A stretch of 32,047 nucleotides of DNA from JAHDVS01 sp964370985. GTDB lineage: Bacteria; Actinomycetota; Thermoleophilia; Gaiellales; Gaiellaceae. Location of the stretch: the NCBI GenBank assembly GCA_964370985.1, contig CAYJLE010000037.1, positions 1-32,047 on the forward strand, in the 5' to 3' direction. The position numbers and the translations under genes were made by a program. The notes under the pieces are model-generated. The model saw only the letters and a program-made list of their open reading frames with translations, was not told where the DNA came from and did no database searches. This document shows, piece by piece, positions 8,088-15,433 of this stretch (positions are counted from its first letter, which is position 1; each line of letters begins with the position of its first letter).

Positions 8088-9091
8088 CCACCGGCGACGC
8101 GATCCTGCGGCTCGAGGGCGTGCGCACGCACTTCGCGCAGCCGCGCGGCGTGCTCGCCCGTCTCGGCGGCCGCCCGCCCCGGGTCGTACGCGCCGTCGAC
8201 GGCGTCGATCTCGTCGCACGGCGCGGGGAGGTGATCGGTCTCGTGGGCGAGTCCGGTTCCGGCAAGACCACGCTCGGCCGCACGATCCTCGGCCTCGTCC
8301 GGCCCACCGCCGGGACGGTCGAGTTCGACGGCATCGACATCGCGGCCGCAGGGCAGCGCGAGCTGCGGGGACTGCGCCGGCGGATGCAGATGGTCTTCCA
8401 GGATCCGCACTCGAGCCTCAGCCCCCGGCTGCGCGTCTCGTACCTCCTGACCGAGCCGTACACGATCCACGGGACGCCGCCCGCCGAGCGGCACACGGTT
8501 CCCGAGCTGCTCGGGATGGTGGGCCTCTCGCCGGAACAGGCGGCCAGGTACCCCCACGAGCTGTCCGGCGGCCAGGCACGACGCGTCGGGATCGCCCGCG
8601 CGCTGGCGCTCCACCCGGAGTTGCTCGTCGCCGACGAGCCGACCGCCGGGCTCGACGTGTCGGCCGCCGCGAGCGTGCTCAACCTGATGAGCCGCCTGCG
8701 CGACCAGCTCCGCCTCACGTACGTGATCGTGACGCACAACCTGAGCCTCGTCGGCTACGTCGCCGACCGGATCGCGGTCATGTACCTCGGCCAACTCGTC
8801 GAGATCGGCCCGACCGACGACGTCTTCGAGCGGCCCGCACACCCCTACACGCGCGGGCTGCTCGCCGCGATCTCCGAGCCCGATCCGCGGGCCCGGCAGG
8901 GCGGGCGCCGCCTGCTGCTCCCGGGCGAGATCCCGAGCCCGGCGAGTCCGCCGCCCGGCTGCCGCTTCCACACCCGCTGCGCGCACGCGGAGCCGCGCTG
9001 CCGCGAGGAGGCGCCTGTTCAGGAGGACACGGGCGCGGGACACGTCGTGGCATGCCACCTCTGGCTCCGCCTTCGCGACAGCGCGCCGTAG
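8084..9091 (+). CDS. ABC transporter ATP-binding protein, DppF/OppF type
   Basis: A 335-residue second ATPase. Walker A is GESGSGKTT, the Q-loop is in QMVFQDPHSSLSP, the signature is LSGGQARRV, Walker B is LLVADEPTAGLD and the switch His is in IVTHNLS. The C-terminus again has the Cys motif GCRFHTRCAHAEPRC. I start at the GTG at 8084, in a GTGA overlap with the DppD-type stop, rather than at the upstream ATG that would read through the previous gene's tail. It pairs with the DppD-type subunit. It is the last gene of the importer operon. Confidence 0.92.
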   Translation: MTTGDAILRLEGVRTHFAQPRGVLARLGGRPPRVVRAVDGVDLVARRGEVIGLVGESGSGKTTLGRTILGLVRPTAGTVEFDGIDIAAAGQRELRGLRRRMQMVFQDPHSSLSPRLRVSYLLTEPYTIHGTPPAERHTVPELLGMVGLSPEQAARYPHELSGGQARRVGIARALALHPELLVADEPTAGLDVSAAASVLNLMSRLRDQLRLTYVIVTHNLSLVGYVADRIAVMYLGQLVEIGPTDDVFERPAHPYTRGLLAAISEPDPRARQGGRRLLLPGEIPSPASPPPGCRFHTRCAHAEPRCREEAPVQEDTGAGHVVACHLWLRLRDSAP

Positions 9092-9101
9092 CGGGCCCGC
9101 T
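9090..9101. other. 12-bp perfect palindrome between convergent genes
   Basis: AGCGGGCCCGCT fills the 10-base gap between the importer operon stop and the convergent alpha/beta hydrolase stop, overlapping the first stop codon. No T-run follows on either strand, so a terminator role is only a possibility. Confidence 0.3.
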
Positions 9102-9974
9102 TCAGCTTTCGCCGGCGAGCCAGGCGAGCATCGCTCGGTGGTGGTCGTCGAGCCAGTGGCCGGCGCCGGGCACGAGCTCGAGCCGGGCGCCCGGGATCCG
9201 GTCTGCCAGGTAGCGCGCGTGTGCGGCCGGGACGAGCACGTCGTCCTGTCCTTGCCAGATCCGCACGGGCACGGCGACCGCCTCGAGCGCAAAACCCCAG
9301 GGCGAGACCACCGCGAGGTCGTCGTCGAGCCAGCCGGCTGCGCCCTGCCGGCAGGCCTCGCGCACGTTCTGGGCCTCGAAGTCGGCCATCCCCGGCCGCC
9401 GCAGGATCGCCCGATCGCTCGAGGGCAGCGCGTCGAGCCACTCGTCGAGGGCGAACTCGTGCTCCAGGTGCGGTTCGACGAGGCGCGCGAGCGCCTGGCG
9501 CCCCTCCATCGCGGCGCGGAACTCGACAACGCTCGGCTCGGGCATGCCGGCCACGAAGTCGAACGCCGGGTCGTCGGCCGGCGCGACTGCGCCGAGCGTG
9601 AGCGCGCGGGTCACCCGCTCCGGCAGGATCGCCGCGCACCCGAGCGCGTGCGGGCCGCCGCCCGACCAGCCGCACACGGCGAAGCGCTCCAGCCCGAGCG
9701 CGTCGGCGATCGCGAGCGCGTTCGCTGCCCCGTCGGCGATCGTGCGCCCGGGACGTGGAGCCGACCGCCCGAACCCCGGCCGGTCGAACGTGACGACCCG
9801 CTGCCCGAGCGCGCGGCGGTCGTCCTCCGTGCCGGGGCACCAGAGCCGGGAGCTCGGCGAGCCGTGGTGAACGATCAGCGCCGGACCGGCCGCGTCGCCA
9901 CCCCATTCGCGCACGCACAGCTCGAGCCCGTCCCGGGTCCGGACGCCCCGCTCCCGCCACGGTTCGGCTCGCAC
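9102..9974 (-). CDS. Alpha/beta fold hydrolase
   Basis: A 290-residue alpha/beta hydrolase of unknown substrate. The oxyanion-hole motif HHGSPSS is at about residues 36-42, RPGFGRS follows, and the nucleophile elbow GWSGGG carries Ser104. The acid is likely in WQGQDDVLVP and the His in VPGAGHWLDDH near the C-terminus, so the triad is complete. No signal peptide. The start is the GTG at 9974, which gives a short N-terminus before TRDGLELCVREWG. It is divergent from the MttB-family gene with a 46-base gap, so they may share control. It could be an esterase, lactonase or haloalkane-dehalogenase relative; the sequence does not decide. Confidence 0.85.
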   Translation of the reverse strand: MRAEPWRERGVRTRDGLELCVREWGGDAAGPALIVHHGSPSSRLWCPGTEDDRRALGQRVVTFDRPGFGRSAPRPGRTIADGAANALAIADALGLERFAVCGWSGGGPHALGCAAILPERVTRALTLGAVAPADDPAFDFVAGMPEPSVVEFRAAMEGRQALARLVEPHLEHEFALDEWLDALPSSDRAILRRPGMADFEAQNVREACRQGAAGWLDDDLAVVSPWGFALEAVAVPVRIWQGQDDVLVPAAHARYLADRIPGARLELVPGAGHWLDDHHRAMLAWLAGES

Positions 9975-10020
9975 GCACTGGTAGCGTAGGCGCCCGCCCC
10001 GACGTCAGGAGCGCCGACCC

Positions 10021-11466
10021 GTGTTCGTCAACCGCATGCCCCGCTACGAGATCCTCTCCGAGGAGGCGCTCGACGTGCTCGACGGCGGCTGGCGGCGGAT
10101 CGTCTCGAAGCTCGGCGTCGAGCTACTCCACCCGGAAGCGCTCGAGCACTTCCGCCGGGCTGGCCAGACCGTCGAGGGGCGCGTCGTGCGGCTCGACCCC
10201 GAGTTCGTACTCGAGCAGGTCGCCAGGGCACCGGCCGAGTTCGGGCTGCGGGGCCGCAACCCCGCCCGGAGCGTTCGGATCGGGGGCGACCACATGGCCT
10301 TCTGCTGCGTCCAGGGCCCGCCGTTCGTGCGGGAGGGGGACGTGCGCCGGGCGGCGACACTCGCCGACTTCGAGCGCTTTTGCCGGCTCAGCCAGGCGTT
10401 CGACGAGATCGACACGGCCGGCGGCATCCCTTGCGAGCCAAGGGAGCTCCCGGTCGAGTCCGGCCATCTGGACATGCAGCTTGCGCTCCAGGCCCTCACG
10501 GACAAGCCCTACATGGGCTCCCAGATCTCCGGGATCGCGGCCCGGGACTCGCTCGAGCTGGCCGCGATCCTGTTCGGCGGGCGCGAGGAGCTCGAGCGCG
10601 AGCCCGTGCTGTTCTCGACGATCAACGTCAACTCGCCGCTTCGCTACGACGAGCGCATGCTCGCGGCGCTGCTCGAGTACGCCGCCTGGGGCCAGCCGGT
10701 CGTGATCACGCCGTTCCTGCTCATGGGCGCGATGTCCCCCGTGTCGATCCCGGCCGCGCTCGCCCAGCAGACGGCGGAGCAGCTCGTGGGCGTCGCGCTC
10801 GCCCAGCTCGTCCGTCCGGGTGCTCCGGTCGTGCTCGGCTCGTTTCTCTCCCACACCGACCTGAAGTCCGGCTCTCCCGGCTTCGGCGGGCCCGAGTCGG
10901 CGCTCGGGCTGCTCTGCTCCGGCCAGATCGCGCGGCGGCTCGGCCTGCCGTGGCGGTCGGGCGGCGGCTCGCTGACCTCGAGCCAGACCTGCGACGCGCA
11001 GGCCGCCTATGAGGGGCTGAACACGATGACGGCGGCGTTCCTCGCCGGCGCGAACTTCGTCTTCCATACCGCCGGCTGGCTCGAGTCGGGGCTCGTCGCC
11101 TGCTACGAGAAGTTCGTCCTCGACATCGAGCTCGTGCGGATGCTGCGCGCGCAGTTCTCGCCGCTTCAGATCGACGAGGCCAGCCTCGCCTTCGGCGCCC
11201 ACGCCGAAGTGCGCCATGGCGGCCACTTCCTCGAGGCCGAGCACACGCTCGAGCGCTTCCGCGACTGCTTCTACCGCCCGCTGCTCTCCTCGACCGAGAA
11301 CTACGAGCGCTGGGAACAGGGCGGCGGGCAGGACGCCGCCGACCGCGCGGCCGCCCTGTGGCGCTCGGCGGTCGAGCGCTACGAGCAGCCTCCGCTCGAC
11401 GGCGCCCTGCGCGAGCAGCTCGAGGCCTTCGCCGCCCGCCGCCGCGCCGAGCTTCAGGGCTCCTAG
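10021..11466 (+). CDS. Trimethylamine methyltransferase (MttB) family protein, non-pyrrolysine type
   Basis: A 481-residue member of the MttB superfamily, whose characterised members move a methyl group from a quaternary or tertiary amine to a corrinoid protein. Recognisable stretches include GVELLHPEALEHFRRAG, PYMGSQISG, NVNSPLRYDERML, and SQTCDAQAAYEG followed by LAGANFVFHTAGWLESG. There is no in-frame amber codon, so it lacks the pyrrolysine of true MttB and resembles homologues such as the glycine betaine methyltransferase MtgB. The start is GTG at 10021 with AGGAG 9 bases upstream. No corrinoid protein gene is in the window. It is followed after 9 bases by an MFS transporter, suggesting co-transcription. 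Substrate unknown. Confidence 0.85.
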   Translation: MFVNRMPRYEILSEEALDVLDGGWRRIVSKLGVELLHPEALEHFRRAGQTVEGRVVRLDPEFVLEQVARAPAEFGLRGRNPARSVRIGGDHMAFCCVQGPPFVREGDVRRAATLADFERFCRLSQAFDEIDTAGGIPCEPRELPVESGHLDMQLALQALTDKPYMGSQISGIAARDSLELAAILFGGREELEREPVLFSTINVNSPLRYDERMLAALLEYAAWGQPVVITPFLLMGAMSPVSIPAALAQQTAEQLVGVALAQLVRPGAPVVLGSFLSHTDLKSGSPGFGGPESALGLLCSGQIARRLGLPWRSGGGSLTSSQTCDAQAAYEGLNTMTAAFLAGANFVFHTAGWLESGLVACYEKFVLDIELVRMLRAQFSPLQIDEASLAFGAHAEVRHGGHFLEAEHTLERFRDCFYRPLLSSTENYERWEQGGGQDAADRAAALWRSAVERYEQPPLDGALREQLEAFAARRRAELQGS

Positions 11467-11475
11467 GCCGGGGCG

Positions 11476-12702
11476 GTGCGCGAGCGGGCGCTCCGGGCGC
11501 TGTTCCCCGCCGGGGTCGACCGGCGCGGCATCGCCGTGCTCTCGACGGGGCACCTCGCGGCCGACCTGTTCCAGGGCAGCGTGCCGGCGCTCCTGCCGTT
11601 CCTGATCCGCGATCGCGGCTACTCGTACGCGGCCGCTGGCGCGCTCTTCCTGATGGCGAGCCTGGGCTCCTCGCTGCTCCAGCCCGTGCTCGGGATCTTC
11701 GCCGATCGGGTGCGGGCGGGCTGGCTGATGCCGGTCGGGCTGCTCGTCGCCGGCATCGGGCTGGCCGGATCGGGACTCGTCGAGAGCTACGCCGGCACCG
11801 CGGCGCTGCTGCTCGCGGGCGGCTTCGGGGTCGCTGCATTCCACCCCGAGGCCGTGCGCTTCGCGAGCCACGTCTCGGCGACGCGTCGCGGCTCGGGGAT
11901 GAGCGTGTTCGCGGTCGGCGGGACGGTCGGGTTCGCGCTCGGGCCGATCCTGATGACGCCCGTTGTGCTCACGTTCGGCCTGCGCGGCACCCCGATCGTG
12001 GCCGCGGTCGTTCTCGGCTCCGGGCTCGCCGTGGCTGCGAGCATGCGCTACCTCGACCGCTTCCGCCCGGCGAAGGGGACCGCCGCCGTGATGCCCGGGC
12101 AGGCCGAGCGCAACGAGTGGCGCCCGTTCGCGCTCGCCTCAGGTGCGGCGACGACGAGGGCCATCGTCGGCTTCGGGCTCCAGGCGTTCGTGCCGCTCTA
12201 CGTGATCGCCGAGCTCGCCTCCACGGAGGCGGTCGGCAACGCCGCGGTCGCGACGATGCTCGTCACCGGCGCCGCCGGCACGCTGGTCGGTGGGCGGCTC
12301 GCCGACCGCTACGGGTTCCGCCCGGTCGTCGTGTGGTCGCTCGCACTCGGTGTGCCGCTCGCGCTGGCACTCCCGTTCGTCGGCGTCACGGGCATGTTCC
12401 TCGTCATGGGCGCGATCGGCTTCGTCGAGGGGATGAACTTCTACCCGCTCGTCGTGATCGCCCAGAACGCGCTGCCCGGCTACCTCGGCCTCGCCGCGGG
12501 CGTCGTGCTCGGGCTCGCGATCGGGATCGGCGCGGGCACGGTCGCCCTGCTCGGCGTGCTCGCCGACGCGACCGGGCTGACGGCTGTGCTGTGGGTGCTC
12601 GTCGGGGTGACCGCCCTCGGCTGGCTGCTCGCGGTGTGGCTCCCACCCGAGCGCGCGGCCGCGACGGCACCGGGGACGGTTGCTACCGTGGCCGAGGAGT
12701 GA
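11476..12702 (+). CDS. MFS transporter, fosmidomycin-resistance (Fsr)-like
   Basis: A 408-residue major facilitator with about 12 hydrophobic segments and a central polar loop at about residues 190-215 (RFRPAKGTAAVMPGQAERNE). The segment GGFGVAAFHPEAVRFAS in the N-terminal half is typical of the Fsr-like subgroup, and GRLADRYGFRPV is the MFS loop motif of the second half. The start is GTG at 11476, 9 bases after the MttB-family stop. The stop overlaps the ferrochelatase start by 4 bases (GTGA). Export of a small compound is likely from the family, but neither substrate nor direction is shown by the sequence. Confidence 0.85.
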   Translation: MRERALRALFPAGVDRRGIAVLSTGHLAADLFQGSVPALLPFLIRDRGYSYAAAGALFLMASLGSSLLQPVLGIFADRVRAGWLMPVGLLVAGIGLAGSGLVESYAGTAALLLAGGFGVAAFHPEAVRFASHVSATRRGSGMSVFAVGGTVGFALGPILMTPVVLTFGLRGTPIVAAVVLGSGLAVAASMRYLDRFRPAKGTAAVMPGQAERNEWRPFALASGAATTRAIVGFGLQAFVPLYVIAELASTEAVGNAAVATMLVTGAAGTLVGGRLADRYGFRPVVVWSLALGVPLALALPFVGVTGMFLVMGAIGFVEGMNFYPLVVIAQNALPGYLGLAAGVVLGLAIGIGAGTVALLGVLADATGLTAVLWVLVGVTALGWLLAVWLPPERAAATAPGTVATVAEE

Positions 12703-13760
12703 CGGGGAGCCTCGAACACCCGAAGCCGCCCGCGGACGGCTTCGGGACGCGCTACCCGGACGGGGACTTCGATGCGCTCCTCGTGGTCTCGTTCGGCGGT
12801 CCCGAGGGCCCGGACGAGGTGATGCCGTTCCTCGAGCGGGTGACGGGCGGCCGGGGCGTCCCGCGCGAGCGGCTCGAGGAGGTCGCCCACCACTACGAGC
12901 TGTTCGGCGGGATCAGCCCGCTCAATTGCCAGAACCGCGCGCTCGTCGAGGCCCTCCGGGGCGAGCTCGCCACCCACGGGCTCGGGCTCCCCGTCTACCT
13001 CGGCAACCGCAACTGGCACCCGTTCCTCGCGGACACCCTGCGGGCGATGGTGACGGACGGGGTCGAGCGAGCGCTCGGGTTCGTCACCTCCGCGTACTCG
13101 AGCTACCCCGGCTGCCGCCTCTACCGCGAGGCGATCTGCGCCGCGCAGGCCGACGTCGGCCCCGCCGCCCCGGAAGTGCTGAAGGCCCGCGTCTTCTACA
13201 ACCACCCCGGCTTCGTCGAGGCGAACGCCGACCGCGTGCGGGAGGCGCTCGCCGGGCTGCCCGCGGAGCGCCGGGCGCGCGCCCACGTCGCGTTCACGGC
13301 CCACTCGATCCCGCTCGCGATGGCCCGGCGCTCCCGCTACGAGCGCCAGCTCGCCGAGACCGCGCGGCTCGTCGCCGAAAGCGTCGGAGCGACTGACTAC
13401 GGGGTTTCCTACCAGAGCCGCAGCGGCCCGCCACAGGTTCCGTGGCTCGAGCCGGACATCCTCGACCGCCTGCGCGAGCTCGCCTCGCGCGGCGTCGAGG
13501 ATGTGGTCGTGGCGCCCGCCGGCTTCGTCTCCGACCACATGGAGGTGATCTACGACCTCGACGTCGAGGCCCGCGAGCTCGCCGCGGAGCTCGGGCTCGG
13601 GTTCGTGCGCGCCGGCACGGCCGGGACGCACCCCGCGTTCGTCGCGATGGTGCGGGAGCTCGCGGAGGAGCGGCTCCAACCGGGCCTGCCGCGCCGCGCG
13701 CTCGGACGGGACGGCCCGTTCTACGACGTCTGCCCGCCCGGCTGCTGCCTCCCGAGCTAG
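12699..13760 (+). CDS. hemH: Ferrochelatase (protoporphyrin or coproporphyrin III type)
   Basis: A 353-residue ferrochelatase that inserts ferrous iron into a porphyrin; in Actinobacteria the substrate is generally coproporphyrin III (family knowledge; the gene is then also called cpfC). ALLVVSFGGPEGPDEVMPFLERV and VTGGRGVPRERLEEVAHHY are characteristic. The catalytic His202 is in FTAHSIP and Glu282 in SDHMEVIYDLDVE. Four cysteines match the actinobacterial [2Fe-2S] arrangement: Cys139 in SSYPGC and Cys345, Cys349 and Cys350 in CPPGCC near the C-terminus. The GTG start lies in a GTGA overlap with the MFS stop. No other haem gene is nearby. Confidence 0.93.
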   Translation: MTGSLEHPKPPADGFGTRYPDGDFDALLVVSFGGPEGPDEVMPFLERVTGGRGVPRERLEEVAHHYELFGGISPLNCQNRALVEALRGELATHGLGLPVYLGNRNWHPFLADTLRAMVTDGVERALGFVTSAYSSYPGCRLYREAICAAQADVGPAAPEVLKARVFYNHPGFVEANADRVREALAGLPAERRARAHVAFTAHSIPLAMARRSRYERQLAETARLVAESVGATDYGVSYQSRSGPPQVPWLEPDILDRLRELASRGVEDVVVAPAGFVSDHMEVIYDLDVEARELAAELGLGFVRAGTAGTHPAFVAMVRELAEERLQPGLPRRALGRDGPFYDVCPPGCCLPS

Positions 13761-13805
13761 CGCGGCGTCTCACGACGTTGCACTGGTAACGCAGGGGCGG
13801 TGTAG

Positions 13806-13825
13806 GGGCGGGACCTGTCCCGCCC
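13806..13825. repeat. GC-rich palindrome downstream of hemH
   Basis: Arms GGGCGGGAC and GTCCCGCCC flank a CT centre, and GTAG precedes the left arm region (13802-13805). It is one member of a family of related palindromes in this window (see 13862-13881, 13963-13982, 19434-19461, 29014-29035). Being 46 bases after the hemH stop, it could act as a terminator hairpin, though no T-run follows. Confidence 0.7.
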
Positions 13826-13840
13826 GAGACGATGCGAGCA

Positions 13841-14042
13841 CCGGGAAACGGGACGGGTTGCGGGCCGGACAGGTCCGGCCCCTACGCCCAACCCGGGTCG
13901 TCGCGACGGATCCCGGCCAGCGGTTTCCGGTCGAGCGTCATCCGGGAAACGGGACGGGTTGCGGGCCGGACATGTCCGGCCCCTACGCCCACCTCGGGTC
14001 GTCGCGACCAATCCCGGCCAGCGGTTTCCGGTCGAGCGTCAT
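13841..14042. repeat. 101-bp tandem direct repeat, two copies, each with an internal palindrome
   Basis: Copy 1 is 13841-13941 and copy 2 is 13942-14042, head to tail with no spacer; by eye they differ at 5 positions. Each begins CCGGGAAACGGGACGGGTTG and ends GGTTTCCGGTCGAGCGTCAT. The internal palindromes are 13862-13881 (GGGCCGGAC, AG, GTCCGGCCC) and 13963-13982 (same arms, AT centre, a perfect 20-bp palindrome), each followed by CTAC. An open frame passes through it into metY, but the repeat looks non-coding. Confidence 0.85.
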
Positions 14043-14125
14043 GGGAGGCCTCACTAGCGCCCGCTCGCCGGATCCGCTACAAATACCGAAGTCACTTTAC
14101 AAAAAGAAGTGTTGGGAGGACGCGA
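14043..14125 (+). promoter_or_regulatory. AT-richer leader/promoter region of the metYXW operon
   Basis: The stretch 14078-14110 is markedly richer in A and T than its surroundings (CTACAAATACCG, CTTTACAAAAAGAAG), and TACAAA at 14078-14083 is a possible -10 box. No matching -35 was seen. A strong Shine-Dalgarno GGGAGGA lies at 14114-14120, 5 bases before the GTG of metY. I looked for a SAM-type riboswitch and did not recognise one. Confidence 0.4.
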
Positions 14126-15424
14126 GTGAGCGACCCACGCCCCGAGACGATTGCCCTGCACGGGGGGCAGGCGCCTGACCCGACGACGAACGCGCGGGCG
14201 GTGCCGATCTACCAGACCACGTCCTACGTCTTCGACGACAGCCAGCACGCGGCCGACCTGTTCGCCCTCGCGGTGCCGGGCAACATCTACACGCGGATCA
14301 TGAACCCGACCTGGGACGTGCTCGAGCAGCGCGTGACCGCGCTCGAGGGCGGGATCGCCGCGGTCGCGCTCGCGTCAGGCCAGGCAGCCGTCACCTACTC
14401 GATCCTGAACGTCTGCCGTGCCGGCGACAACATCGTCTCCGTCTCGACCCTCTACGGCGGCACGTACAACCTGTTCGCGCACACGCTGCCCCAGTTCGGG
14501 ATCGAGGTTCGCTTCGCCGACCCCGAGCAGCCCGGCGAGGTCGCCCGGCTCGCCGACGAGAAGACGCGGCTCGTCTTCGCCGAAACGATCGGGAACCCCC
14601 GCCTGAACGTCGTCGACATCCCCGCCTGGGCGGCCGCCGCCCACGCGGCCGGCCTGCCGCTCGTCGTCGACAACACCGTTGCGACGCCGATCCTCTGCCG
14701 CGTCTTCGACCACGGCGCCGACGTCGCGATCCATTCGGCGACGAAGTTCATCGGCGGCCACGGCACCTCGATCGGCGGCGTCGTCGTCGACTCCGGCCGC
14801 TTCGACTGGACGGCGCACGCGGAGCGCTTCCCCGGGCTGACGCAGCCCGACCCCTCCTACCACGGCGTCGTCTGGGCGGAGGCGCTCGGCCCCGCCGCCT
14901 ACATCGGCCGCGTCCGCACGGTGCTCCTGCGCAACACGGGCGCCGCGCTCTCGCCCTTCAACGCGTTCCTGCTGCTCCAGGGGCTCGAGACGCTGCCACT
15001 CAGGATGGAGCGCCACTGCGCGAACGCGCTCGCCGTCGCCCGCCACCTCGAGGAGCACCCCCAGGTTCGCTGGGTCACCTACCCGGGCCTCGAGTCGAGC
15101 GACCACCACGAGCTCGCGAGCCGGCTCCTCGACGGCGGCTACGGCGCGCTCGTCACGTTCGGGATCGACGGCGGCCGCGAGGCCGGAACACGCTTCATCG
15201 ACGGCCTCGAGCTGTTCTCCCACCTCGCGAACATCGGCGACGCCAAGTCGCTCGCGATCCACCCCGCGACGACCACGCACTCCCAGCTCGACGGCGAGGA
15301 GCTCGAGGCGGCCGGCGTCACCCAGGACACGATCCGGCTCTCGGTCGGGATCGAGCACGTCGACGACATCCTCGCCGACCTGGACGGCGCTCTCGCGAAG
15401 GCGCGCGCGGAGGTCTCCGTCTAG
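14126..15424 (+). CDS. metY: O-acetylhomoserine sulfhydrylase / aminocarboxypropyltransferase
   Basis: A 432-residue PLP enzyme of the Cys/Met metabolism family that makes homocysteine from O-acetylhomoserine and sulfide. The N-terminus RPETIALHGGQAPDPTTNARAVPIYQTTSY is typical of MetY. Other motifs are ASGQAAVTYSILN, TLYGGTYNLF, and the PLP-lysine motif HSATKFIGGHGTSIGG with Lys207. The C-terminal part has FSHLANIGDAKSLAIHP with TTHSQL, and then SVGIEHVDDI. An open frame extends about 290 bases upstream, but it runs through the 101-bp repeats; the GTG at 14126 has a strong Shine-Dalgarno and gives the usual family length. It is followed after 9 bases by metX. Confidence 0.93.
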   Translation: MSDPRPETIALHGGQAPDPTTNARAVPIYQTTSYVFDDSQHAADLFALAVPGNIYTRIMNPTWDVLEQRVTALEGGIAAVALASGQAAVTYSILNVCRAGDNIVSVSTLYGGTYNLFAHTLPQFGIEVRFADPEQPGEVARLADEKTRLVFAETIGNPRLNVVDIPAWAAAAHAAGLPLVVDNTVATPILCRVFDHGADVAIHSATKFIGGHGTSIGGVVVDSGRFDWTAHAERFPGLTQPDPSYHGVVWAEALGPAAYIGRVRTVLLRNTGAALSPFNAFLLLQGLETLPLRMERHCANALAVARHLEEHPQVRWVTYPGLESSDHHELASRLLDGGYGALVTFGIDGGREAGTRFIDGLELFSHLANIGDAKSLAIHPATTTHSQLDGEELEAAGVTQDTIRLSVGIEHVDDILADLDGALAKARAEVSV

Positions 15425-15433
15425 GCTGGCGCC

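Noticed and set aside
10021..11466. Pyrrolysine-containing MttB
   Set aside because: The reading frame has no internal TAG and encodes a full-length protein.
13841..14042. CRISPR array
   Set aside because: Only two long units abut directly, with no spacers and no cas genes.
13832..14125. N-terminal extension of metY through the 101-bp repeats
   Set aside because: The extension translates repeats, has no family similarity, and the GTG at 14126 has a strong Shine-Dalgarno and the right length.
14043..14125. SAM riboswitch ahead of metY
   Set aside because: No conserved SAM-I/IV or SAM-II core was recognised; a covariance search would be decisive.
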